DNA of 64,000 nucleotides from Atlanticothrix silvestris CENA357 (GCF_016056295.1 NZ_JAECZB010000105.1:51014-115013), one strand, 5' to 3'. Positions 55,028-64,000 are shown, counted from the first letter of the stretch. Notes: a model not told the origin generated them from the letters alone. Translations and numbers: made by a program.

Positions 55028-55058
55028 ATTAAAAATTAAAAATTAAAAATTAAAAATG
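55028..55058. repeat. Heptamer tandem repeat (ATTAAAA)n
   Basis: Four units of ATTAAAA follow the dnaB gene in a 219-bp gap that holds no gene. Confidence 0.8.
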
Positions 55059-55226
55059 AAATCTAATCGATTTAATTTTTAATTGAGCAAAGCATGAGGC
55101 ATTGGGAAGAAGGGGGAAGGTGGGGTTCCCTCTGGGGATAAAGGACAGGGGTTTGCTTGTTCATCCTTTACCCCTTTTGTTGCTCCTCTGCTCCCCCTAT
55201 TTTCTCTATTCCCTATTCCCTAGCCT

Positions 55227-55748
55227 CTACTTAATATCCAACAATTCAACATCAAATAGCAGTGTAGCATTGGGTGGAATTACACCACCAGCGCCACGGG
55301 AACCATAACCTAACTCTGAGGGAATGATTAGCTGACGACGACCGCCTACTTTCATAGTGCTAAGTCCTTCGTCCCAGCCTTTGATTACCTGTCCAACGCC
55401 GATTTTAAAGCTGAAGGGTTGGCCGCGATCGCGTGAACTATCAAATTTAGTACCATCTTCTAAAGTGCCGGTGTAGTGAACTACAACCGTTTTTCCAGAT
55501 TGAGGAGTCGCCCCAGTCCCCTCTTCTAATTCAACGTACTTCAGTCCAGAGGGGGTAGTTACGACATTAGCATCAGACATAGGCTTGCTCGCAATCAAAG
55601 TATTGTTTTCAATGACACTTGTGGGTGCTGGTCTGGTTTGGCTCAAGTTAGCAGCAATCGCAGAGTCTTGTTTACTGCCAACTTGTGCTAACACCAAAAC
55701 AACAACACATACCAGCATGAAACCCACGCTGAGTAAAATTGCTTTCAA
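55227..55748 (-). CDS. FKBP-type peptidyl-prolyl cis-trans isomerase, membrane-anchored
   Basis: A 173-residue protein. The N-terminal hydrophobic segment (about 4-22, ILLSVGFMLVCVVVLVLAQ) is a signal or anchor; a linker of ~40 residues follows, and then the FKBP domain (about 65-173): GLKYVELEEGTGATPQSGK, VVHYTGTLEDGTKFDSSRDR, FKIGVGQVIKGWDEGL, GGRRQLIIPSELGYGSRG and LLFDVELLDI. All the main FK506-fold residues are in place. It likely assists folding in the periplasm or thylakoid lumen. Confidence 0.94.
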   Translation of the reverse strand: MKAILLSVGFMLVCVVVLVLAQVGSKQDSAIAANLSQTRPAPTSVIENNTLIASKPMSDANVVTTPSGLKYVELEEGTGATPQSGKTVVVHYTGTLEDGTKFDSSRDRGQPFSFKIGVGQVIKGWDEGLSTMKVGGRRQLIIPSELGYGSRGAGGVIPPNATLLFDVELLDIK

Positions 55749-55831
55749 AATGAGTTCTCCCTACTTAGGTAATCTGCCAATTATTTTAGATTACCGACAG
55801 GACACAATCAGTTTAAATCACAAACAACATC

Positions 55832-56155
55832 TTAACGCCAAAGCTTATTTTCTAAATCGCGCACTTGACGCTCTAAACGGTCAATTCTACCCCGCAGTTC
55901 ATCAACTTCAGATTGACGAGCCACCCCCAAATCCTGCATCATGTTTCGCATTTGCCGTTGCATTTGGGCATCCCAGTTTCCCTGCTCCGATTTTAATTGC
56001 TGTACAACATCATCCATCACCGCTTTAGCCTGCTCAGGATTCAGCTTACCGTCTTTAACTAGGTCGTCACCAACTTGCTTCAGTTTTTCTGCTACCAAAG
56101 AAGTTGTGCCAATACCAACCATCATTAGCTGTTGCAACCAGTTGTTGCTGTCCAT
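55832..56155 (-). CDS. Phasin-like coiled-coil protein
   Basis: The ATG at 56155 has a strong site (GGAAGGGAG) just upstream and is preferred to an in-frame start 24 bases earlier. The 107-residue protein is all helical: an amphipathic N-terminal helix (NNWLQQLMMVGIGTTSLVAEKLKQ), a central acidic region, and a C-terminal coiled coil with heptads (SEVDELRGRIDRLERQVRDLENKL). The pattern resembles PhaF/PhaI-type phasin or polyhydroxyalkanoate-granule proteins, and also small cyanobacterial proteins of unknown role. No other PHA gene is present nearby. Confidence 0.78.
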   Translation of the reverse strand: MDSNNWLQQLMMVGIGTTSLVAEKLKQVGDDLVKDGKLNPEQAKAVMDDVVQQLKSEQGNWDAQMQRQMRNMMQDLGVARQSEVDELRGRIDRLERQVRDLENKLWR

Positions 56156-56261
56156 ACTCCCTTCCTCTCCATTTTTCAAACCAGCCGTCCTTTGCTCAAG
56201 CTATGCTGGAAGCGTGGTTATTTTAGCCTACATCTCTATTTTGGCAAATTAGTAAACACAG

Positions 56262-56579
56262 GTGAAAGGTGTGGTTATAGAACTGCTTAAATTTAAACTA
56301 ACTCCAAACATCCGAGAAAATTACATCCAGCAAGATGCGGAAATTTGGACAACAGCACTGGCTGAGTATCCAGGATTTCTTGGTAAAGAAGTTTGGATTA
56401 ATCCCAACGACTCTACAGAAATTATTCTCATTATGCGTTGGGCCACACGGGAACAGTGGAAAGCTATACCCTTAGAAGATTTAGTCGCTATTGAAAGCAG
56501 ATTTGCCCAAGCACTCGGAGAAACTTATAAATTGGTGGAATCAGCAGAGTATCAAGTGCGAAAGTTTCCTCATTCTTAA
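56262..56579 (+). CDS. TIGR03792-like small protein (dimeric alpha-beta barrel)
   Basis: A 105-residue protein with the pattern VIELLKFKLTPNIRENYIQQD, IWTTALAEYPGFLGKEVWINP and IILIMRWATREQWKAI, typical of TIGR03792, a cyanobacteria-enriched antibiotic-biosynthesis-monooxygenase-like fold. GTG at 56262 is given; a second GTG at 56271 is equally possible and would start at VIELLKF. Neither has a clear ribosome site. It lies 41 bases before the universal stress protein gene on the same strand. Function unknown. Confidence 0.82.
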   Translation: MKGVVIELLKFKLTPNIRENYIQQDAEIWTTALAEYPGFLGKEVWINPNDSTEIILIMRWATREQWKAIPLEDLVAIESRFAQALGETYKLVESAEYQVRKFPHS

Positions 56580-56619
56580 TTAAAGTAAAATATTTATAAA
56601 TCTATTTTATTAATTATTT

Positions 56620-57501
56620 ATGTTTGAACGAGTTTTAATTTGCACAGACTTTTCTGACGGTTTGCATCGTCTTTCGCATTTTGTTTCCAGTCTTGGGCTT
56701 GCAGGGATAAAGCAAATTGTTTTTCTGCACGTTGTTCCGTTATGGGAAAAAGGTATTATTCCGCGAGTCGATAGTGAAAAAATAGAACAAGCTCAAACCC
56801 GTTTAGCAGAAGCTGTTGGTGAAAGTCCTGCTGATATAAAAGTAAACGTAGAAGTTCAATCAGGCAAGCCAGTTGAGACAATTCTCAAAGTAGCACAAGC
56901 TTATCAGTCTGGATTAATTATATTAGGTTCTCAAAGTCGCAACGTACTCACAGAAAAACTAGTGGGTAGTACAATGGCTGATTTATCGCACCAAACAACA
57001 ATTCCTCTACTAGTAGTGCGTCCTCAGTTAATTTCTGCTTATACCTGTGAGGAATTAACATTGCGTTGTCAGCACCTTTTTCGCTCTTTGCTCATTCCAT
57101 ATAACGATAGTAAAGCGGCGAATTATTTAGTGCAACAGATAAAGCATTTAGCAAAGCAACAGCCTGGAAGATTTTTGCAATACTGTAAACTTTGCTGGGT
57201 TTTAGAAAGCACTGGTCGCCAAGGAATACCAAGAAAAGTTCTACCACAACAGGCTCACGAAACCCTATCTCAAATAAAAGCTGATTTGGAAGGGGTAAAT
57301 TTACAAGTAGAGACAGAAGTCCGGGAAGGAAACTCTGTCACTGAGATTTTAGAGACAGCTTTTATGGATGATATTAGCGCGATCGCGGTATCTTCAGGAA
57401 TAATAGGTAAGCTTCAAGAATGGTTAATTTCCAGTTTTGCAGCTGAAGTATTGCGTCAAAGCTGGTATCCTGTATTGTTTTTCCCATCCCAAGACGAATA
57501 A
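56620..57501 (+). CDS. Universal stress protein, tandem UspA domains
   Basis: A 293-residue protein with two UspA domains. Domain 1 (1-140) begins FERVLICTDFSDGLHRL and keeps the ATP-binding pattern GSQSRNVLTEKLVGSTMADL. Domain 2 (about 155-290) begins FRSLLIPYNDSKAANYL, and its corresponding loop reads SSGIIGKLQEWLISSF, which lacks the full GxxGxxxxxxGS, so only the first half may bind nucleotide. Likely a cytosolic stress factor. The TIGR03792-type gene directly upstream may share its transcript. Confidence 0.9.
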   Translation: MFERVLICTDFSDGLHRLSHFVSSLGLAGIKQIVFLHVVPLWEKGIIPRVDSEKIEQAQTRLAEAVGESPADIKVNVEVQSGKPVETILKVAQAYQSGLIILGSQSRNVLTEKLVGSTMADLSHQTTIPLLVVRPQLISAYTCEELTLRCQHLFRSLLIPYNDSKAANYLVQQIKHLAKQQPGRFLQYCKLCWVLESTGRQGIPRKVLPQQAHETLSQIKADLEGVNLQVETEVREGNSVTEILETAFMDDISAIAVSSGIIGKLQEWLISSFAAEVLRQSWYPVLFFPSQDE

Positions 57502-57502
57502 A

Positions 57503-57567
57503 GTCGGGTGGAGTAGTAACACTCCACCCTTCTCATCCGAAACCGTGCGTGAAACTTTTCCGCCTTA
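57503..57567 (-). other. Possible group II intron 3'-end remnant (domain V/VI-like)
   Basis: On the minus strand the sequence runs TTTCACGCACGGTTTCGG, then a hairpin with a perfect 9-bp stem (GGGTGGAGT with ACTCCACCC, 57506-57529), then GAC. The ACGxACGGTT string is the 3' half of group II intron domain V, and the hairpin would match domain VI. The 5' half of domain V is missing. The hairpin also lies between two convergent genes and could end both transcripts. Confidence 0.4.
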
Positions 57568-57574
57568 TCCTTGT

Positions 57575-60500
57575 TTAAACTTCCGGTTCATATTTTCTAA
57601 TTGCTCCTCCGTATAAGTCTACGTAGTATATACTGCCATCCTTGCCAGTTCTAAGTTGTACGGCTGCTCCGACATTAGAAGCAAAACGTCTAACTGAAAC
57701 AAATTTGCCCTCACTGTCCAATGTCAAATTATCAATAGTTCCTTGACTAGAATCAGCGACAAACAAGGTATTTTGATAGATCGAAGGGAAAGTATTGCCC
57801 GTGTAAAAATCACCCACTATGATCGCGCTAGAACCGTTATGTTTGTAAGTATAAGTTGGTGAATTTACAGGCTCATCACTGTTATAAAAAGTGTTAGCTA
57901 TTGAACTTATAGCTGCGTTGGTACTATATGACGGTTGTTTGAGACTGACAATATTCCCACTTGCATTTAAACCGCCTTCAAAGAAAGGCCAACCAAAGTT
58001 AGCTCCTTTTGTGCCAGTATTGACTTCTTCCCAAGTGTTCCAACCTACATCACCTATATATGGGGTGTTGGTTCTTTCGTCTACGGTAAAGCGGAAGGGG
58101 TTACGCAAACCTAAGTTCCAAACTTTAGAGCGATTGCTATCAGCATCACCGTTATAGTAAGGATTATCCGTTAAGCCTTCACCAGTAATTGGGTCAATCC
58201 GCAGAATTTTTCCGGATAGATTATTGATATCCAAAACTCTAATCCCTCTGGGATCTGCCCGATTGTAAGAAGTACCATCACCACTACTGACAAACAGACT
58301 ACCGTCGCTACCAAAGCGTACAGTACCAATGGAGTGAGACTCGCTATCAGTCGCTATAAAGTCTCTGACGTTTGTAATATTGCTGAGATTGTTAAGATAA
58401 TCCTGGGTGCTGGCATAGAGCTGACCATTTTGGTTGACAATTCCTGAAGGCGCATTATTGAGGTTATTGTCAGAGTTAACATTCGTGCTATTACCATCTG
58501 GGCGACTAATATTTTCCCAAGTGCTATTTGTGCCTAGTAGCACAACTTCGCTACCAGCCTTTGCAGTAGTGTAGTTGGTGTTGGGATCAGCTTCTACGCG
58601 AATTAATCGGGCAGCACGGTTGCCAGTCTGATCGGGATTGTCCAATGTGCTATTGGGATTGTTTTTGGGATCGTTAGGATTGGTCTCTGGTGGATCGTAG
58701 GTAAATAATAGGTAAACGTAGTTTTTGGGGTTAGTAGCTTTACCAAAATCGGGATGTACGGCAATGCCTAACAAACCGCGATCGCGTACATTATTTACCT
58801 GGTTAGAAATATCGATAAATGGCGTTGCTTGTAAAGTGCCATTATTTACTAACCTGACTATCCCACCTTTCTGGGCAATGAACATCCGCGTACCATCAGC
58901 TGTCCAGTCAATAGCTGTAGGTTGAGTCAACCCAGTCACTACATCCTTTTTTACAAATGTACCTGGGTCATTATCGATGATCGAAACAGTTGTTTGTTGG
59001 GTAGCTAATTGCACTCCAACGGCGTTGCTGAACTTCAAAATAAAACTTTCATTCGGTTCGCCAATGGTGTCATCGATGACTGGGATAGAAATTGTCTTAC
59101 TGGTTTCTCCTATTGCAAAGCTTAATGTTCCGGATACAGTTGTGTAGTCAGAACCATTTACAGCAGTATCATCTGCGGTTTGGTAGTCCACACTAGCATT
59201 TGCTGAACTGTTACCTCGTGTAACTGTCACCGTAGCAGCACCGACATTTTCATTAACTACTGGTTGATTAATATTCAACTCTAGACCATCGTCGTCTTGA
59301 ATTGTAATTCCAAGAGTTCTTTGAACTCCTAAAGTTGCCCTATCTGGTTGATCGATAGCGAAGTTAAAAGTCTCACTTGATTCTGCTACAGAATCATTAA
59401 TGATCGGAATCAAAAGCTGTTTGCTAGTTTCTCCTGGTGCAAAGGTGAGTGTACCAGTGACTTCACTTTCTACATTTGTCCCGTAGTCAACTCCTGGTAA
59501 AGCAGTTACACCTGTAGTGGCATACTTAACTGAAGATGTACCATTTAAGTCGTTACCACTCCGAAGCACATTGATAATCACATTACCGCCAGATTCTCCA
59601 ACAGTTGTGACAGATGGCCCCAATGTAATAACAGGTTCAAAGACTGGTACATACAACTGAGACTGGGGAATAATTTGCTTGGTTTGAGAAGCGCTAGACC
59701 AAGAGAGTTTGGCAACTGCATCACCGGTATTTTCATAGTATTCCATCCTAATGTCATACTTTTGACCTGCTTGCAAGGCGATCACATCACTCCACTCTGT
59801 AGAAGATTGATTGACAAACTTATTGATGATTTGCTGACCATTAACCCACAGTCGCACCCCATCGTCAGTAGTGGTAGAGAAGGTATAACTCTCGTTGTAC
59901 TTGGCTTCTACTTGACCTGTCCAACGCACTGAGAAAGTATCAGCACCAATCAGTGAGTTAGGAGAACCCTTACCCCAGTTAAAGTCTATTGCTGCATCTG
60001 TGCGAGTTAGCTTTAGATTGGTGAAGTCTCTGTTGTCGTAATATTCAGCCTTTAATCCTGTACCTGTGCTAGGAGTTATGGGAGTAAACAACTGAGACTG
60101 GGGAATAATTTGCTTGGTTTGAGAAGCGCTAGACCAAGAGAGTTTGGCAACTGCATCACCGGTATTTTCATAGTATTCCATCCTAATGTCATACTTTTGA
60201 CCTGCTTGCAAGGCGATCACATCACTCCACTCTGTAGAAGATTGATTGACAAACTTATTGATGATTTGCTGACCATTAACCCACAGTCGCACCCCATCGT
60301 CAGTAGTGGTAGAGAAGGTATAACTCTCGTTGTACTTGGCTTCTACTTGACCTGTCCAACGCACTGAGAAAGTATCAGCACCAATCAGTGAGTTAGGAGA
60401 ACCCTTACCCCAGTTAAAGTCTATTGCTGCATCTGTGCGAGTTAGCTTTAGATTGGTGAAGTCTCTGTTGTCGTAATATTCAGCCTTTAATCCTGTACCT

Positions 60501-60664
60501 AAAGAGGACGTGTTGTTAGCTTGTAATGTAGGAGTGCTACTAGCTTTAGCAAAAGTTTGGGGTTGCCCCAGTTCAAGAGTATTTAAAGACGACTGAGGAG
60601 TAATTGATGAATTTAGGGGTTGGTCAAGAACTGATGAACCTTGAACTTTGGAGAAGTTATTCAT
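57575..60664 (-). CDS. Extracellular PA14 / Calx-beta / PQQ-type sugar dehydrogenase protein
   Basis: A 1029-residue mosaic protein without a classical signal peptide. Two PA14 domains (about 50-195 and 200-340, each with GLKAEYYDNRDFTNL) bind carbohydrates in other proteins. Two Calx-beta domains follow (about 345-455 and 460-570, ending TIQDDDGLELN and SIIDNDPG). The C-terminal ~450 residues form a glucose/sorbosone-dehydrogenase beta-propeller (GLTQPTAIDWTADGTRMFIAQ, GLLGIAVHPDF, DGSLFVSSGDG, WNLGLRNPFRF, FGWPFFEGG). It may oxidise sugars outside the cell. The PA14 pair is encoded by DNA that is the same over 413 bp (59653-60065 and 60088-60500). Confidence 0.92.
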   Translation of the reverse strand: MNNFSKVQGSSVLDQPLNSSITPQSSLNTLELGQPQTFAKASSTPTLQANNTSSLGTGLKAEYYDNRDFTNLKLTRTDAAIDFNWGKGSPNSLIGADTFSVRWTGQVEAKYNESYTFSTTTDDGVRLWVNGQQIINKFVNQSSTEWSDVIALQAGQKYDIRMEYYENTGDAVAKLSWSSASQTKQIIPQSQLFTPITPSTGTGLKAEYYDNRDFTNLKLTRTDAAIDFNWGKGSPNSLIGADTFSVRWTGQVEAKYNESYTFSTTTDDGVRLWVNGQQIINKFVNQSSTEWSDVIALQAGQKYDIRMEYYENTGDAVAKLSWSSASQTKQIIPQSQLYVPVFEPVITLGPSVTTVGESGGNVIINVLRSGNDLNGTSSVKYATTGVTALPGVDYGTNVESEVTGTLTFAPGETSKQLLIPIINDSVAESSETFNFAIDQPDRATLGVQRTLGITIQDDDGLELNINQPVVNENVGAATVTVTRGNSSANASVDYQTADDTAVNGSDYTTVSGTLSFAIGETSKTISIPVIDDTIGEPNESFILKFSNAVGVQLATQQTTVSIIDNDPGTFVKKDVVTGLTQPTAIDWTADGTRMFIAQKGGIVRLVNNGTLQATPFIDISNQVNNVRDRGLLGIAVHPDFGKATNPKNYVYLLFTYDPPETNPNDPKNNPNSTLDNPDQTGNRAARLIRVEADPNTNYTTAKAGSEVVLLGTNSTWENISRPDGNSTNVNSDNNLNNAPSGIVNQNGQLYASTQDYLNNLSNITNVRDFIATDSESHSIGTVRFGSDGSLFVSSGDGTSYNRADPRGIRVLDINNLSGKILRIDPITGEGLTDNPYYNGDADSNRSKVWNLGLRNPFRFTVDERTNTPYIGDVGWNTWEEVNTGTKGANFGWPFFEGGLNASGNIVSLKQPSYSTNAAISSIANTFYNSDEPVNSPTYTYKHNGSSAIIVGDFYTGNTFPSIYQNTLFVADSSQGTIDNLTLDSEGKFVSVRRFASNVGAAVQLRTGKDGSIYYVDLYGGAIRKYEPEV
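59653..60500. repeat. Tandem 435-bp-period intragenic duplication encoding PA14 domains
   Basis: Bases 59653-60065 reappear at 60088-60500, offset 435, without a difference that I could find. The two copies are separated by 22 bases. Because synonymous sites match too, the duplication is recent or kept alike by gene conversion. Confidence 0.9.
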
Positions 60665-61397
60665 GGAAATGTATACCTTGTAACAATATTTAAAACTAAT
60701 GCCTAAATTATTTATTCGGGTATTAATTTTATCTGGACTACTTAAAAAATTTATGCATGAAAGTGCGATCGCAAATTAACTTGCAAATCCTAATTGACCT
60801 GTTATTTAATTGATGAAAATTGTCGCAACAGATCTTCTCATATCTTCTAAATAAGCAGATATAAGCGGAAATGCTAGAGATAGCTTTAATGGTCTACGTA
60901 AGCAGATACTTACTATTCTTGATAGCTTTTAATCCAACTGATGTGCGAGTACGAGTGCATGAAGTTGGAAGCAAGCAGTTATCATCTTAGTAAAGTAAGT
61001 ATATACTTATATTTATATATAAATTATTAAAATATTTTACACATTTGTATTTGATTTAAATTAATTAATTACATACATGACACCATATTTCTCAATGATT
61101 TTGGCTGTTATTTTTTATACATTTTTGAAAAATTTATAATGGTATCTAGTTTTTTAAAGCTAGCTAAAATTTTTGATGAATTTTAGATGAAAATTACAAA
61201 AATAAGAGATAATATCACAATAATCAATATATAAAGAATTAACAAAGAAAAATCTGATATTTTAAAGATTCCAATAATAGGGTATTGTAATTGTACCCAA
61301 CAAACAAGCACTATATTTCTTCAAATATCCTGAAATTCAGAGCAATTTATGAAGCTGATGTATATACTCGAAGTCTAAGACAGAGCAGACTTTGAGT
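60665..61397. other. AT-rich non-coding gap of about 730 bp
   Basis: No supportable gene or clear repeat. It contains runs of AT and must hold the promoters of the secreted protein gene (left) and the NACHT gene (right). Confidence 0.5.
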
Positions 61398-64000
61398 ATG
61401 ATAATAGACTGGTTGGCTATTTGGGGAGTAACTCAGGCTGTCGGTTTTGTGTTTAAGACGATTTTTGAAGACTTAGCAAAAGACGCGGCTAAAGATTGGG
61501 CTAAAGATTTATTGAAATGTATTCCCAAAAATATTTTACAGCAACTCAAAAAAGAAGATATTGAAATTGCTGCTGGTAAAGCTCTCAAGGAATTTTTACA
61601 GCTGATGCAGCAGGAATTAGAAGATGCAGATTTAGAAGAAGTTGAACTTAAACAGTACATTCAACCTTTAAAAATATTTATTTATCATAAATCTCTTACA
61701 GAAATTCTGGGATATCCTTTTCAACCAGACTGTCAGTTAATAGACTCTCAAGTTTTAGCTAATACTTGGTATCAAATTAATTTGCCCATTCTTCCCCAGG
61801 AATTTGACTGGGAAAGACTTACTAAGCGGTATCTCAAAAAAGTTAAAGCAATTATTAGAGAATCAGATAAGTTACGTTCTATCCTAGATTCACAACATCT
61901 AGAAGCAGCAAAGGAGAGTTTGCAACAAATCGCTGGTATTCCTACAAATTTTGATTTACCAGGATATCAAGAAGGACTACGTGAACGATATGGCAACCTA
62001 AAATTAGATAGTTTAGATACGACTGGTTACGCCTACAATGAATTGAAGTTATGGCGCATGTTTATTGCTCCTAATGTACGAGAAGTTCATCAAGTTTTAC
62101 CCCATGTTCACGAACTTCCTAAAGAACATTTAAGACGATTACGAGAAAGTAACCAACTAGAAGAAGAAATTGCTTTAGAAGAGTTAGAAGGCTACAAAAG
62201 AGTTTATTTCGAGCAGCCATTTTTTTCAGTATTGGATATTATCAATGATCCACTAGATAAATATATAGTAATTTTGGGAGATCCTGGATCAGGAAAGTCT
62301 ACATTATTGCAATTTCTAGCGTTAAATTGGGCAGAAACACCCCTAATAAATGCAACTTCTCAACCGATTCCTCTTTTGATTGAATTACGCACTTATATGC
62401 GGCGACGAGAAAATAATGAGTGCCATAATTTTCTCGATTTTTTTCATAAATGTAGCGGTACAATCCATCATCTTAATCAAAATCAACTTGATGAACATCT
62501 CAAGGCTGGTAATGCTTTAGTGATGTTTGATGGTTTAGATGAAGTATTTGATTTAGGGAAACGAGAAGATGTGATCACGGATATTCATCGCTTTACAAAT
62601 GAATATCCTCATGTGCGAGTAATTGTTACTTCACGTGTGATTGGCTATAAACCGCAACGCCTACGCGATGCTGAGTTTCGGCACTTTATGTTGCAAGATT
62701 TAGAACCAGAACAAATTCAAGATTTTATCAATCGCTGGCATGAATTAACTTTCAATGATAAAACAGATAGATTGCGTAAACAAGAGCGATTGCAAAGAGC
62801 AATTGATACATCCAAAGCTATTACAGAGCTAGCTGGTAATCCGCTATTATTAACAATGATGGCGATTCTTAATCGTAATCAAGAACTGCCCAGAGATAGA
62901 GCAACACTTTATGAACAAGCATCGCGGGTGTTACTGCATCAATGGGATGTGGAACGTGCCTTGGTTGAAGATTATCGGCTAGATCCTAAGACCATTGATT
63001 ATAAAGATAAACAGGCAATGCTGCGTCAAGTTGCCTATCGAATGCAAACTAGCGCTAAAGGTCTAGTTGGTAATTTAATTAGTGTAGGTGAGCTAGAAAA
63101 AATTTTAAGCCGCTATCTAAAAAATATAGAGTTTGATCATCCCACAAAAGTTGCCAGAGTGATGATTAATCAACTGCGGACTCGCAACTTTATGTTATGT
63201 TTTTTGGGTGCAGATTATTATGCTTTTGTCCATCGAACTTTTTTAGAATATTTCTGTGCTTGGGAATTTGTATGGCAGTTTAAAGAAACACAAACACTAT
63301 CAATCAAAGAACTAAATAGTGAAGTTTTTGGTAAACACTGGCAAGATGAAACATGGCATGAAGTTTTGCGTTTAATCACAGGCATGATTGAACCGAGATT
63401 TGTTTGCGAAACTTTGGATTATTTAATGTCTCAAAATGGCGAAGAAGAAAAATTTATTAATCTGTTTTTGGCAGCTAAATGTCTCGCAGAAGTAAGAAAT
63501 CGTTTATTAATTGCGACAACAGCAACTAAATTATTGCATCAACTAAAAGATTTAACGAAGTATGATCTAGATTATTATTACCAACCCTATTTAGATGAAG
63601 AAGATACTAAGCTAGTGCAGGAAATTCGTACTAAAGCTGTTGCATCTGTTGCTACAGTTTGGAAAGATGATCCTGATACTATTGTTTGGCTCAAACAACT
63701 TGCTCTTGCTAATGATCATGAGTATGTGCGACGTACAGCTTTGCAAGAATTAGCCAGAGGATTCAAAGATGATCTTAATATTCTCCCGTGGCTGAAACAA
63801 CTTGTCACAACTAATGATAATTGGACTGTGCGACAAGCAGCAGTGCAAGAATTAGCCAGAGGATTCAAAGATGATTTTGAGACTCTTGCTATCTTAAAAA
63901 AACGTGCTACTACTGATGATAATGAGTATGTGCGACAAGCAGCAGTGCAAGAATTAGCCAGAGGATTCAAAGATGATCTTAATATTCTCCCGTGGCTGAA
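61398..64000 (+). CDS. NACHT NTPase with HEAT-like repeats (3' end outside window)
   Basis: An open frame from ATG 61398 continues past the window end (at least 867 codons). The N-terminal ~280 residues are helical and unassigned (starts MIIDWLAIWGVTQAVGFVFK, with a repeated AKD segment). The NACHT ATPase follows: Walker A GDPGSGKST at about residue 294, Walker B LVMFDGLDEV at about 375, TSRVIGY sensor region, then the winged-helix region with GNPLLLTMMAIL and FVHRTFLEYFCAWEF. From about 770 on come 34-residue HEAT-like units containing QELARGFKDD. NACHT proteins are STAND switches; bacterial ones include antiphage proteins. The effector, if any, would be in the N-terminal part. Confidence 0.88.
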   Translation, partial: MIIDWLAIWGVTQAVGFVFKTIFEDLAKDAAKDWAKDLLKCIPKNILQQLKKEDIEIAAGKALKEFLQLMQQELEDADLEEVELKQYIQPLKIFIYHKSLTEILGYPFQPDCQLIDSQVLANTWYQINLPILPQEFDWERLTKRYLKKVKAIIRESDKLRSILDSQHLEAAKESLQQIAGIPTNFDLPGYQEGLRERYGNLKLDSLDTTGYAYNELKLWRMFIAPNVREVHQVLPHVHELPKEHLRRLRESNQLEEEIALEELEGYKRVYFEQPFFSVLDIINDPLDKYIVILGDPGSGKSTLLQFLALNWAETPLINATSQPIPLLIELRTYMRRRENNECHNFLDFFHKCSGTIHHLNQNQLDEHLKAGNALVMFDGLDEVFDLGKREDVITDIHRFTNEYPHVRVIVTSRVIGYKPQRLRDAEFRHFMLQDLEPEQIQDFINRWHELTFNDKTDRLRKQERLQRAIDTSKAITELAGNPLLLTMMAILNRNQELPRDRATLYEQASRVLLHQWDVERALVEDYRLDPKTIDYKDKQAMLRQVAYRMQTSAKGLVGNLISVGELEKILSRYLKNIEFDHPTKVARVMINQLRTRNFMLCFLGADYYAFVHRTFLEYFCAWEFVWQFKETQTLSIKELNSEVFGKHWQDETWHEVLRLITGMIEPRFVCETLDYLMSQNGEEEKFINLFLAAKCLAEVRNRLLIATTATKLLHQLKDLTKYDLDYYYQPYLDEEDTKLVQEIRTKAVASVATVWKDDPDTIVWLKQLALANDHEYVRRTALQELARGFKDDLNILPWLKQLVTTNDNWTVRQAAVQELARGFKDDFETLAILKKRATTDDNEYVRQAAVQELARGFKDDLNILPWL
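63744..64000 (+). repeat. 102-bp tandem repeats in the NACHT gene
   Basis: The string CAAGAATTAGCCAGAGGATT begins at 63744, 63846 and 63948, exactly 102 bases apart. The encoded 34-residue HEAT-like units are nearly alike at DNA level and continue past the window end, showing recent expansion. Confidence 0.85.

Noticed and set aside
59675..60367. Two antisense 85-codon frames giving the same protein
   Set aside because: They are the complement of the duplicated PA14 DNA; their sameness follows from the 413-bp repeat and not from selection on a protein.

Overview
The window reads as chromosomal DNA of a filamentous, Nostoc-like cyanobacterium. It is AT-rich, carries many HIP1 octamers (GCGATCGC), heptamer tandem repeats, palindromic mini-elements and decayed insertion sequences. 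It also holds typical cyanobacterial genes: RTX and pentapeptide-repeat proteins, a DUF5132/HMA pair, a microviridin cluster and a large hybrid histidine kinase. Assignment to Nostocales is inference from gene content and style; there is no rRNA in the window. I saw no tRNA, rRNA or CRISPR array.

Layout. 1-7.5 kb: 3' part of a hybrid histidine kinase with three receiver domains, a sucrose-phosphate synthase, an NRPS remnant, a TPM-domain/LemA pair, a fasciclin protein and a small hypothetical. 7.5-9.5 kb: debris (hairpin repeats, MITEs, NRPS condensation-domain remnant, IS630 remnant). 9.5-28.9 kb: a long minus-strand cluster that looks like an unusual type II polyketide/fatty-acid-like pathway. 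Its core is FabG, a long ACP, AcpS, two hotdog proteins with complementary half active sites, an intact ketosynthase, a ketosynthase lacking its cysteine, a fused ketosynthase/chain-length-factor-like didomain, a KAS III with a replaced histidine, and a TetR regulator. Downstream are possible tailoring genes: two extended SDRs, an RTX protein, a SnoaL-like protein, FabD, a classical SDR, a UbiG-like methyltransferase and a flavin monooxygenase.

29-31.2 kb: mobile-element debris (receiver-domain remnant, deleted ISL3 with a MITE inside it, four-helix-bundle gene truncated against an IS982-like remnant). 31.4-37.9 kb: a microviridin-type graspetide cluster with HlyD adaptor, two ATP-grasp ligases (MvdD and MvdC types), a precursor with two variant cores, and a divergent C39-peptidase ABC exporter. 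38-40 kb: a third MITE copy, a broken plasmid-replication-like gene and an IS701 element broken by an IS4 fragment.

40-61 kb is mostly ordinary genes: Na/Pi cotransporter, DUF5132 and HMA proteins, PPOX protein, ChaB, DNA photolyase, acireductone-dioxygenase-like cupin, LD-carboxypeptidase, pentapeptide-repeat protein, large zinc metalloprotease, DnaB, FKBP, phasin-like protein, TIGR03792-like protein, tandem universal stress protein, and a secreted PA14/Calx-beta/sugar-dehydrogenase protein with an exact internal duplication. From 61.4 kb to the edge runs a NACHT NTPase with HEAT-like repeats, cut by the window end. The best candidates for an undescribed system are the type II PKS-like cluster and, second, the two-core graspetide cluster.
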